DNA of 7,878 bases from WYZ-LMO11 sp964617245. Its GTDB lineage: Archaea; Thermoproteota; Methanomethylicia; Methanomethylicales; Methanomethylicaceae. Shown here one piece after another: positions 1-5,828 of this stretch. Every line of letters begins with the position of its first letter. Within the stretch, counting starts at the first letter, position 1. Under the pieces are notes generated by a model. It saw nothing but the letters and a program-made list of their open reading frames with translations. It was not told the origin of the DNA and did not search any database. Where the stretch lies: the NCBI GenBank assembly GCA_964617245.1, contig CAZTWF010000038.1, positions 1 to 7,878 of the forward strand, written 5' to 3'. The translations under genes and the position numbers were made by a program.

Positions 1-1425
1 CTTATATTAAAAGAACATATTATAAGAAATCCAAGAGCAGAAACTGCTGTTATAGGTCCTGCTGGAGAAAGACTTGTTAGATATGCTACTGTTCAATGTG
101 GTACAAGACAATTAGGTAGAGGTGGAATAGGAGCAGTAATGGGCTCAAAGAATTTAAAAGGAGTTGCTGTCTATGGAGATAAACCAATTCCAATTGCTAA
201 TGAAGAATTACTTAAAGAACTTGTTAGAGAACAAGTAAAACAACTTGCTGCAGCACACGGTACAAAAAGAATGCAAAGATATGGAACTGCTGCAATTCAT
301 GCTTTAATAAATCAAATTGGAGATTATCCATATAAGAACTTTAGAGAAACATTCTATCCTGATCATGAAAAATTAAATGGTGAAGAAAAAGTTAAAAGAA
401 CAATTAGAAATACTGGTTGTCCTAATTGTATGATAATGTGTTGGAAGTTTACATATGCTAGAGAAGGACCATATGCTGGTGCTTGGGTTGATGGTCCTGA
501 ATATGAGACATTCTGCACCTTTGGTGGCTTATTAGATATACCTAATTTAGATGTAGTCATATATGCAAATCAACTTGCTGATAACTATGGAATAGATACT
601 ATATCTACAGGAGTAACTATTAGTTTTGCTATAGAAGCATTTGAAAGAGGTATATTAACAACAAAAGATACTGATGGATTGGAATTAAAATGGGGAGATG
701 AAAAAGTCTTATTGACTTTAATTAGAAAAATTGCTTTCAGAGAAGGAATTGGTGATCTATTAGCAGAAGGTGTTAAAAGAGCATCAGAAAAACTTGGAAG
801 AGGATCTGAATATTTTGCAATACATGTAAAGGGCCTAGAACTACCTGCTTATGATCCAAGACCTGTAAAGGCACATGGACTTGGAATGGTAACATCAAAT
901 ATTGGAGGAAGTCATGCTATTGGTTATGGAACACAAGAAGTATTTGGATTACCTACAAAAGTAGACAGGTATACTATAGAGGGTAAAGGAAAATTAACAG
1001 TATATAATCAAAATAGATTAGCATGGGGAGAATGCTGTATATGGTGTACCTTCCCAACAAGATCTGAATGGCATAAACCAGATATACTCACTAAAATAAT
1101 TAATGCTGCTACAGGAATAGATTTTGGAGGTTTTGAAGAAGCTCTAAAAATAGGTGAAAGAATATGGAATGTTGAGAAAGCATTTAATGTTAGAGAAGGA
1201 TTTGATAGAAGACATGATACATTACCAGAAAGATTCTTAAAAGAACCCATACCTTCAGGTCCATCAGCAGGTCAAATATTTGAATTAGAGCCTTTATTAA
1301 ATGAATACTATCAAGCAAGAGGTTGGGATGTAGCTACTGGCTTACCTACAAGAGCTAAATTAGAAGAACTTGATCTTAAGGATATAGCTGATGAACTTGA
1401 AAAAATGGGTCGTTTAGGTGGATAA
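1..1425 (+). CDS. Aldehyde:ferredoxin oxidoreductase (AOR) family, N-terminus outside window
   Basis: The frame is open from base 1 to the TAA at 1423-1425, giving 474 visible residues. By analogy with Pyrococcus AOR (about 605 residues) roughly 145-150 N-terminal residues are missing because of the window edge. Seen: the GRGGIGAVMGSKNLK pterin-proximal segment (codons 39-53); the CPNCMIMC cluster motif (Cys at codons 140, 143, 147), matching the CxxCxxxC of the family's [4Fe-4S] site; a GPEYET segment (165-170); a DNYGID pterin motif (194-199); a GGSH histidine near codon 305; and a fourth cluster cysteine at codon 349, at the expected distance. Family members oxidise aldehydes to acids in the cytoplasm and pass electrons to ferredoxin, using a tungsten or molybdenum bis-pterin cofactor. 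The second pterin motif, normally DxxGLC, reads ECCIWC here. The aldehyde used cannot be predicted. A MoaD-like gene follows after 32 bases, a common pairing. Confidence 0.93.
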   Translation, partial: LILKEHIIRNPRAETAVIGPAGERLVRYATVQCGTRQLGRGGIGAVMGSKNLKGVAVYGDKPIPIANEELLKELVREQVKQLAAAHGTKRMQRYGTAAIHALINQIGDYPYKNFRETFYPDHEKLNGEEKVKRTIRNTGCPNCMIMCWKFTYAREGPYAGAWVDGPEYETFCTFGGLLDIPNLDVVIYANQLADNYGIDTISTGVTISFAIEAFERGILTTKDTDGLELKWGDEKVLLTLIRKIAFREGIGDLLAEGVKRASEKLGRGSEYFAIHVKGLELPAYDPRPVKAHGLGMVTSNIGGSHAIGYGTQEVFGLPTKVDRYTIEGKGKLTVYNQNRLAWGECCIWCTFPTRSEWHKPDILTKIINAATGIDFGGFEEALKIGERIWNVEKAFNVREGFDRRHDTLPERFLKEPIPSGPSAGQIFELEPLLNEYYQARGWDVATGLPTRAKLEELDLKDIADELEKMGRLGG

Positions 1426-1427
1426 TC

Positions 1428-1434
1428 TTTATAT
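1428..1434 (+). promoter_or_regulatory. TATA-like box for the MoaD-like gene
   Basis: TTTATAT is centred 27 bases upstream of the ATG at 1458. Archaeal transcription usually starts about 25 bases downstream of the box, which would put the RNA 5' end at or next to the ATG. No Shine-Dalgarno site is present, which agrees with a leaderless mRNA. Confidence 0.5.
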
Positions 1435-1439
1435 CTTAG

Positions 1440-1457
1440 TTTTTTTCACATTTTTTT
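1440..1457 (+). terminator. Double oligo-T tract after the AOR gene
   Basis: Two runs of seven T (1440-1446 and 1451-1457) separated by CACA lie between the AOR stop and the next ATG. Archaeal RNA polymerase terminates at oligo-T tracts without a hairpin, so this is a plausible AOR terminator. It also overlaps the expected start site of the MoaD-like gene, so it could equally be a pyrimidine-rich initiator region. Confidence 0.45.
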
Positions 1458-1733
1458 ATGCCAAAAGTAACTGTTAAATTTTTTCAGGATATCAGAGAGT
1501 TAGTAGGCACTTCATCAACAGAGATAGAAATTGATAATCCAAAATTTCTTAAAGATATTTTGAATGAAATATCAAATAAATATCAAAAATTAAAAGATAT
1601 TCTTAAAAATATTGAAGAAGATAATAGCTCAGTAATAATATTAGTAGATGGAAGAATGCCTACTACTTTATCATCTATAATTGTAAAAGGAGGAGAAGAG
1701 ATTAGTATTCTTCCTATTGTTGAAGGAGGATAA
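1458..1733 (+). CDS. MoaD/ThiS-like sulfur carrier protein
   Basis: A 91-residue protein of the ubiquitin-like beta-grasp family, with the usual MoaD length. It starts with a VTVKFFQDIRELVG segment, has the typical central LVDGR, and ends exactly in VEGG. The C-terminal Gly-Gly is the residue pair that E1-like enzymes adenylate and thiocarboxylate. In the family the small subunit of molybdopterin synthase supplies sulfur to the pterin dithiolene that binds Mo or W. Directly downstream of an AOR gene, it probably serves maturation of that enzyme's cofactor; this is inferred from position. Archaeal relatives can also act as protein modifiers (SAMPs) or in tRNA thiolation, and sequence alone does not exclude this. 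The start is ATG without a Shine-Dalgarno site, behind a well-placed TATA-like box, so it may be transcribed on its own as a leaderless message. Confidence 0.85.
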   Translation: MPKVTVKFFQDIRELVGTSSTEIEIDNPKFLKDILNEISNKYQKLKDILKNIEEDNSSVIILVDGRMPTTLSSIIVKGGEEISILPIVEGG

Positions 1734-1738
1734 TTTAA

Positions 1739-1744
1739 TTTTTT
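1739..1744 (+). terminator. Short oligo-T tract after the MoaD-like gene
   Basis: Six consecutive T begin five bases after the MoaD-like stop codon. This is compatible with a weak archaeal oligo-T terminator, but the tract is short and the background is very AT-rich. Confidence 0.3.
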
Positions 1745-1748
1745 AAAG

Positions 1749-1756
1749 TTTAAATA
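1749..1756 (+). promoter_or_regulatory. TATA-like box for the methyltransferase/corrinoid unit
   Basis: TTTAAATA lies in the 54-base gap before the ATG at 1788. A start about 25 bases downstream falls near 1778-1780, just at the GGGGAT ribosome site, so the leader would be very short. Other AT-rich words nearby (for example TTAATATATTA) make the exact box uncertain. Confidence 0.4.
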
Positions 1757-1778
1757 TTCAAATAATTAATATATTATT

Positions 1779-1784
1779 GGGGAT
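1779..1784 (+). promoter_or_regulatory. Ribosome binding site deciding the start at 1788
   Basis: GGGGAT lies three bases before the ATG, the same spacing as the GGTGAT site of the next gene and one base different from it. It supports 1788 rather than the second in-frame Met codon at 1803. Confidence 0.5.
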
Positions 1785-1787
1785 TTT

Positions 1788-2831
1788 ATGAAAAAAGAAG
1801 AGATGACTCCATATGATCGTTTAATGACTGCTTTTGAAAGAAAAAAACCTGATAGAGTACCAGTTACTCCTTTTGTAAGAGAATGGGCAGTAAGACAAGC
1901 AGGCTTTAAATTCTCTGAAGTTATGACAAATCCTGAAAAATATGTATATTCTCAATTATATGCAATAAGAAAATATGGATATGATATGGTTCTTGATTTA
2001 CTTGCTGTACATGCAGAATCTGAAGCTATGGGAAGTATTCTTAAAATACCAGAAGATGCTCCACCATCAGTTGATATACCTGCTGTTAATGATTATTCAA
2101 AAGATTTACCTAAATTAAAAATACCTCATCCAAGAAGAGATGGACGTCTTCCAATTATACTAGAAGGAATTCGTAGACTTAAACAAGCACTTGGTAATTA
2201 TATACCTGTAATGGGCTATGTACAAGCATGTTGGAGACATACATGTATGTTAAGAGGTACTGAAAGAGCTCTTTTAGATATAAAGAAGAATCCAGATCAA
2301 TTAAAAGAATTAATTGAAATTGCTACAGAAAGTTTAATTGTATATGCTGAAGCTGTTGTTGAAGCAGGTGCAGACTTAATATGGGTTTCAGATCCTACAT
2401 CTTCAGGTGATATGATATCAAAAAAAGCCTTTGAAGAATTTGTATTTCCATATTTAAGAAGAGAAATTAGAGCAATAAAAAGAATGGGTGTTAAAGTATT
2501 CTTACATATATGTGGAAATGTAAATGATAGATTAGAAATAATGGCAAATACTGGTACTGATGCAATAAGTGTAGATGAAAAAGTAGATTTAGCAAGAGCA
2601 AAATCTTTAGTAGGAGATAAAGTATGTATTATGGGAAATATTAGTCCAGGAGTTACCTTACTTCAAAAAACTCCAAAAGATGTAGAAGAAGAATGTAAAA
2701 TTGCTTTAGAAAAGGCCATGGCTGGAGGAGGTTTTGTTTTAGCATCAGGATGTATTGTTCCTGCAGCTGCACCTGCTGAAAATATAGTAGCTATGGTAGA
2801 AGCTGTAAGAAAATATGGTTTTTATGAATAA
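1788..2831 (+). CDS. UroD-superfamily corrinoid methyltransferase (MtaA/MtbA-like)
   Basis: A 347-residue TIM-barrel protein of the uroporphyrinogen decarboxylase superfamily, in the branch that moves methyl groups to or from corrinoid proteins. Seen: the N-terminal TPYDRLMTAFERKKPDRVPV signature (residues 7-26), the GADLIWVSDP segment (194-203), and the zinc-site pattern HIC (His240, Cys242) with Cys322 in ASGCIVP. MtaA, MtbA and related enzymes use this H-x-C...C site to bind zinc and activate a thiol such as coenzyme M. True heme-pathway UroD lacks it. The length is normal. The next gene, 11 bases on, encodes a corrinoid protein, so it is the likely partner. Whether the acceptor is coenzyme M, as in methanogens, or another thiol or pterin cannot be told here; some relatives instead act on the methylated substrate. 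An unusual CWRHTC (Cys148, Cys153) sits where many relatives have a Pro-Phe-Thr segment. Family is confident, substrate and direction are not. Confidence 0.88.
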   Translation: MKKEEMTPYDRLMTAFERKKPDRVPVTPFVREWAVRQAGFKFSEVMTNPEKYVYSQLYAIRKYGYDMVLDLLAVHAESEAMGSILKIPEDAPPSVDIPAVNDYSKDLPKLKIPHPRRDGRLPIILEGIRRLKQALGNYIPVMGYVQACWRHTCMLRGTERALLDIKKNPDQLKELIEIATESLIVYAEAVVEAGADLIWVSDPTSSGDMISKKAFEEFVFPYLRREIRAIKRMGVKVFLHICGNVNDRLEIMANTGTDAISVDEKVDLARAKSLVGDKVCIMGNISPGVTLLQKTPKDVEEECKIALEKAMAGGGFVLASGCIVPAAAPAENIVAMVEAVRKYGFYE

Positions 2832-2839
2832 GAGGTGAT
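2832..2839 (+). promoter_or_regulatory. Strong Shine-Dalgarno site for the corrinoid protein
   Basis: GAGGTGAT, a close complement to the archaeal 16S rRNA 3' end, directly follows the upstream stop codon and ends three bases before the ATG at 2843. It fixes the start. As this is an internal gene, it supports a bicistronic message from about 1780. Confidence 0.8.
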
Positions 2840-2842
2840 TTA

Positions 2843-3487
2843 ATGGAAAAAGAAGAAATTCTTAAAAATCTTGCTAAATCTGTTGTGGATGGTGATGAAG
2901 AAGGAGCAAAGAAATGGGCAGAAGAGGCTATAAAAAATAATATTGATGCCTATGAAGCTATAATGAATGGATTAGCAGAAGGAATGAGAGTTGTAAGTGA
3001 ATTATATGAAAAAGGTGAATATTATGTTCCTGAGGTTTTACTATCTGCGTCTGCTATGAATGCAGCAGTAGAAATACTTAAACCACATATAAAAGTAGAG
3101 AAAACAGAAAAACCTATTACAATTGTTTTAGGAGTTGTTGAAGGAGATATTCATGATATTGGTAAGAATTTAGTAAAAACAATGTTGGAAAGTGCTGGAT
3201 TTAATGTTATAGATCTTGGTAAAGATGTACCTTTATCAAAATTTATAGAAGAAGCAAAGAAACATAATGCTGATGTAATTGCTATGTCTGCTTTAATGAC
3301 AACAACAATGCCAGGTATGAAAAAAGTAATAGAATTACTTATAAAGGAAGGGTATAAAGATAAAGTAAAAACAATAATTGGAGGAGCACCAACGTCATTA
3401 GATTATGCAAAATCTATAGGTGCTGATGCTTGGGCTAAAGATGCATCTGCAGCTGTTGGTGTAATCAAAAACTTATTAGCAAAATAA
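2843..3487 (+). CDS. Corrinoid (methyl-carrier) protein, MtbC/MtmC/MttC-like
   Basis: A 214-residue protein of full family length with two domains. The N-terminal helical cap (about residues 1-88) carries the usual GMRVVSELYEKGEYYVPE segment. The B12-binding Rossmann-like domain (about 91-214) has DIHDIG (Asp102, His104, Gly107), then exactly 41 residues, then SAL (149-151), then 28 residues, then Gly180-Gly181. This is the canonical DxHxxG-SxL-GG spacing, with His104 as the expected lower axial cobalt ligand. The protein carries methyl on cobalt between a substrate methyltransferase and an acceptor methyltransferase in the cytoplasm. The gene directly upstream is the probable acceptor-side enzyme. 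The substrate-side enzyme is not in this window, so the substrate (methylamine, methanol, methylthiol, methoxy compound) is unknown. Methionine synthase is excluded because its other domains are absent. Confidence 0.95.
   Translation: MEKEEILKNLAKSVVDGDEEGAKKWAEEAIKNNIDAYEAIMNGLAEGMRVVSELYEKGEYYVPEVLLSASAMNAAVEILKPHIKVEKTEKPITIVLGVVEGDIHDIGKNLVKTMLESAGFNVIDLGKDVPLSKFIEEAKKHNADVIAMSALMTTTMPGMKKVIELLIKEGYKDKVKTIIGGAPTSLDYAKSIGADAWAKDASAAVGVIKNLLAK
3472..3478 (+). promoter_or_regulatory. Possible TATA-like box for the ABC ATPase gene
   Basis: CTTATTA inside the end of the corrinoid gene is centred 25 bases before the ATG at 3500, which has no Shine-Dalgarno site. Spacing fits a leaderless transcript. 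The box itself is a weak match. Confidence 0.3.
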
Positions 3488-3488
3488 C

Positions 3489-3496
3489 TTTTTTTT
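3489..3496 (+). terminator. Oligo-T tract after the corrinoid protein gene
   Basis: Eight T lie one base after the stop codon at 3485-3487 and just before the ATG at 3500. It is a plausible archaeal oligo-T terminator for the methyltransferase/corrinoid message. The next gene begins only four bases later, so some read-through or a leaderless restart is likely. Confidence 0.4.
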
Positions 3497-3499
3497 AAA

Positions 3500-4174
3500 A
3501 TGCCACAAATTTTTTTAGATTCTATTTCAAAAAAATATAAAGTTGCTGGAAAAGAAATTATAGCTTTAGATTCTATTTCTTTAAAATTTCCAGAAAAGGG
3601 AATTGTTGTTATTGCAGGACCATCAGGAGCAGGAAAGACTACATTAATAAAGATAATTGCAGGTTTAGAAGTACCAACACATGGCTCAGTTTTTATTGAT
3701 GGTGTTGATATATCTCATTTAAGTGGTTATGAAATTGCATGGTTTAGAAGAAAGAAAATTGGATTTAAGCCTCAAGATCCAGTACTAATACCACAATTAA
3801 CTGTATTAGAAAATGTTGCTCTTCCTTTACTTATAAATTATGTTGAAAAAGAAAAAGCCTTTAAAATAGCTAAAGAACTTCTTGAAGAATTAGAACTTTC
3901 TGAAAGAATTTATCATAGACCTTCACAATTAAGTGGTGGAGAATATGAAAGAGTAAGTTTAGCTCAAACTATTATAGGATCTCCTCCTATTATAATATTA
4001 GATGAACCTACTGCACATCTTGATATTGTAACTTCAAAAAAAGTAGCTAATATATTGAAGAAAAAACAAAGAGAAACAGAATCTCTTTATATTATTACTA
4101 CACTTGAAGAATCTCTTATTGAAGGTGCTGATAAAATTTTTAATTTATTTAAAGGTAAACTTATAAGTAAATAA
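3500..4174 (+). CDS. ABC transporter ATPase, LolD/MacB type, with altered H-loop
   Basis: A 224-residue single nucleotide-binding domain of the size usual for LolD/MacB/FtsE-type ATPases. Seen in order: Walker A GPSGAGKT (40-47), Q-loop Gln92 followed by the LIPQLTVLENVALPL segment typical of this subfamily, signature LSGGE (144-148), Walker B IIILDEP (164-170) and D-loop AHLD (172-175). Oddity: the position of the switch histidine (usual T-H-D) reads Thr200-Thr201-Leu202, so the catalytic H-loop histidine seems to be absent. The signature helix also has Tyr-Glu where Gln-Gln is usual. Such ATPases drive FtsX-like permeases in the cytoplasmic membrane. A minimal FtsX-like permease is encoded about 740 bases downstream on the other strand and is the likely partner, by inference. 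The gene may be leaderless. The transported molecule is unknown. Confidence 0.9.
   Translation: MPQIFLDSISKKYKVAGKEIIALDSISLKFPEKGIVVIAGPSGAGKTTLIKIIAGLEVPTHGSVFIDGVDISHLSGYEIAWFRRKKIGFKPQDPVLIPQLTVLENVALPLLINYVEKEKAFKIAKELLEELELSERIYHRPSQLSGGEYERVSLAQTIIGSPPIIILDEPTAHLDIVTSKKVANILKKKQRETESLYIITTLEESLIEGADKIFNLFKGKLISK
4160..4167 (+). promoter_or_regulatory. TATA-like box for the QueG-like gene
   Basis: CTTATAAG, inside the last codons of the ABC ATPase gene, is centred about 27 bases before the ATG at 4191. That ATG has no Shine-Dalgarno site, so a leaderless message starting at the ATG is likely. This would let the gene be expressed separately from the ATPase gene. Confidence 0.5.
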
Positions 4175-4190
4175 TATTATTTCATTATTT

Positions 4191-4919
4191 ATGAAAACTA
4201 ATAATAGAAATGAAGAACTTTTTTCTATTGCAAAAATAGCTGGTGCAAGTATTATTGGTGTTGCAGATTTATCATTACTTAGAGATTTACCAACATTTAA
4301 TATCAATATAGATAAGTTTAAATATGGAATATCCATAGGAGTTGCTCTTCCAAATTATACTTTTGAACTTATTCAATCTGATAATCCTGGAATTTTATAT
4401 GCTCATGCTTATCATATAGCTAATACTCTTATTGATTTAATTTCTATGAGAATAGCAGGATGGATTTCAAGTAAAGGTTATTTATCATTAATTATTCCAG
4501 CATCTTTAAGAGAAGATATAGAAAAACTTGTTGGTCATATATCTCATAAAGCAATTGCATGTACTGCTGGAATAGGATGGATTGGTAGAAATGGTCTATT
4601 AATAAATCCAATATATGGACCTAGAATTCGTCTTGGTAGTATATTAACTAATATGCCTTTAGATCCTGGTACTCCTATGAAAAATCAATGTGGTGATTGT
4701 AGATTATGTATTGATTCTTGTCCTTCAGGAGCATTAAAATATTCAGATTTTGAGTATTATCCAAAATCAAGAGAAGAAATATTTGATGCTAAAAAATGTT
4801 CAACAAGACTAGATAATCTTAAGAATATTCTCTTAAAGAAATCTTTTCAATCAACTTATGCTGCTACAGTTTGTGGTATATGTATAAAAGTATGTCCAAT
4901 AGGAAAAAATTCAATATGA
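4191..4919 (+). CDS. QueG-like (COG1600-type) double [4Fe-4S] protein; candidate corrinoid activator
   Basis: A 242-residue soluble protein. The N-terminal half has the ELFSIAKIAGASIIGVADLS segment (9-28) and the family hallmark AGIGWIGRNGLL (126-137) followed by YGPRIRLG (142-149). The C-terminal third has two cluster sites: Cys167, 170, 173, 177 in a CxxCxxCxxxCP motif, and Cys203 plus Cys228, 231, 235 in a CxxCxxxCP motif. This is the arrangement of epoxyqueuosine reductase QueG, an enzyme with cobalamin and two [4Fe-4S] clusters; the protein is much shorter and lacks QueG's C-terminal helical region. Most archaea make archaeosine, not queuosine, so a tRNA role is doubtful. Its place two genes after a corrinoid protein suggests it supplies low-potential electrons to restore Co(I), the job of RamA elsewhere; this is inference. 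No catalytic residue was assigned. Its last 9 bases overlap the opposing permease gene. An alternative role is a generic ferredoxin-type reductase. Confidence 0.82.
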   Translation: MKTNNRNEELFSIAKIAGASIIGVADLSLLRDLPTFNINIDKFKYGISIGVALPNYTFELIQSDNPGILYAHAYHIANTLIDLISMRIAGWISSKGYLSLIIPASLREDIEKLVGHISHKAIACTAGIGWIGRNGLLINPIYGPRIRLGSILTNMPLDPGTPMKNQCGDCRLCIDSCPSGALKYSDFEYYPKSREEIFDAKKCSTRLDNLKNILLKKSFQSTYAATVCGICIKVCPIGKNSI

Positions 4920-5828
4920 TCTAAATTCAGAACCTCTTCCCTTACTTTTAAATACTTTATATTCTATTAATAATTGTTGAATATATGATTGAAAACTTTG
5001 AGAAATGAAAGATTTTTTCCTTTCCTTACCTTCCCAATAATCGATAATTATTTTACTTCCTTCTTTTACAATTACTTTTGCTCCTATAATTGGTAATGTT
5101 TCATCATTTTTTAAACTTTCATCTGGATTTATACCAAGTGATGATAATGTAACAAAAGTTAACCTTCCAGTATCTCCTAAGTATCTACATAAAATTTCAA
5201 TTGAATCTTCTTTTATACCTATATTTAATATTACTAAATCTTCTCTTTCCTTAAGTCTTTCTTCAATATAATCCTTCACATAAGATAATTCATTAATTGA
5301 AAGAATTACTGGTGCAATATTTTCCATAAGTGGTCTAAAAGCTATTCTTCCCATTAAGCTAATTTGCATTGATTTTAAAGATGAATAAAATGAAGGAAGT
5401 ATTCCTAATATCATAGAAATTAGAAAAGAATAAAATAACATAGTATTTTTTATTTCAGATAAAGGAAAAGTAATAACAAATATTATACCAATAAGATATC
5501 CTATTAATGAAATAGATAATAATCTAATTATTCCAATTTTAAAAATATCTGATGGCGAAACTCCTATATTTATTAAATTTATTAATTCATCTTTTGTATC
5601 ATATTCAAAAGCAAAAGAAGTTGTAATTGCTAAAAGAAACGTCATAATTAGTATGATTAGTATATTCCATCCCATTAATAAAACTTCATAAAATACAAGA
5701 ATATATGTGAGAAAAATATTACTTATCATCATACATAGACTTAATGGAAGTCTATGAATTATTTTTTTAAATACAATTCTAATAATAGCTTCTGTTTTTG
5801 GATCTATGTATTTATCAAATAAACCCAT
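4911..5828 (-). CDS. Minimal FtsX-like ABC permease with C-terminal soluble domain
   Basis: A 305-residue membrane protein. The ATG at 5828 is chosen because AGGTGA lies seven bases upstream and the start overlaps the MFS stop as TAATG; an upstream in-frame codon would extend it to 5867 but lacks such support. Four predicted helices (about 28-50, 52-73, 97-120, 128-148) surround a cytoplasmic loop, ELINLINIGVSPSDIF (81-96), that resembles the coupling segment of FtsX/MacB permeases. Helices 1 and 2 are almost adjacent, so the large external domain of MacB/LolC-type proteins is missing. Residues about 155-305 form a soluble, probably cytoplasmic, alpha/beta region that I do not recognise. The likely motor is the LolD-type ATPase at 3500-4174 on the opposite strand. 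Role is unknown; FtsX-like assignment rests mainly on the loop and topology. Confidence 0.65.
   Translation of the reverse strand: MGLFDKYIDPKTEAIIRIVFKKIIHRLPLSLCMMISNIFLTYILVFYEVLLMGWNILIILIMTFLLAITTSFAFEYDTKDELINLINIGVSPSDIFKIGIIRLLSISLIGYLIGIIFVITFPLSEIKNTMLFYSFLISMILGILPSFYSSLKSMQISLMGRIAFRPLMENIAPVILSINELSYVKDYIEERLKEREDLVILNIGIKEDSIEILCRYLGDTGRLTFVTLSSLGINPDESLKNDETLPIIGAKVIVKEGSKIIIDYWEGKERKKSFISQSFQSYIQQLLIEYKVFKSKGRGSEFRSY

Noticed and set aside
139..141. ATG as the start of the AOR gene
   Set aside because: The same frame continues upstream to base 1 with conserved AOR sequence, so this Met is internal.
363..560. Minus-strand open frame of 65 codons
   Set aside because: It lies wholly antisense to the AOR gene over its cluster motif, has no ribosome site and no recognisable protein features.
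1008..1250. Minus-strand open frame of 80 codons
   Set aside because: Antisense shadow of the well-conserved C-terminal part of the AOR gene.
1725..1729. GGAGG as a Shine-Dalgarno site
   Set aside because: It encodes the C-terminal Gly-Gly of the MoaD-like protein, and no start codon follows at a usable distance.
1788..2831. Heme-pathway uroporphyrinogen decarboxylase
   Set aside because: The His-x-Cys...Cys zinc pattern and the adjacent corrinoid protein point to a corrinoid methyltransferase.
2843..3487. B12-dependent methionine synthase fragment
   Set aside because: It is a complete, normally sized two-domain corrinoid protein with its own ribosome site and stop; no other methionine synthase domains are present.
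4145..4336. Minus-strand open frame of 63 codons
   Set aside because: It is antisense to the end of the ATPase and the start of the QueG-like gene, with low-complexity AT-driven composition.
4191..4919. Genuine queuosine-pathway epoxyqueuosine reductase
   Set aside because: It is far shorter than QueG, lacks its C-terminal region, sits next to corrinoid methyl transfer genes, and most archaea do not make queuosine. It cannot be fully excluded from sequence alone.
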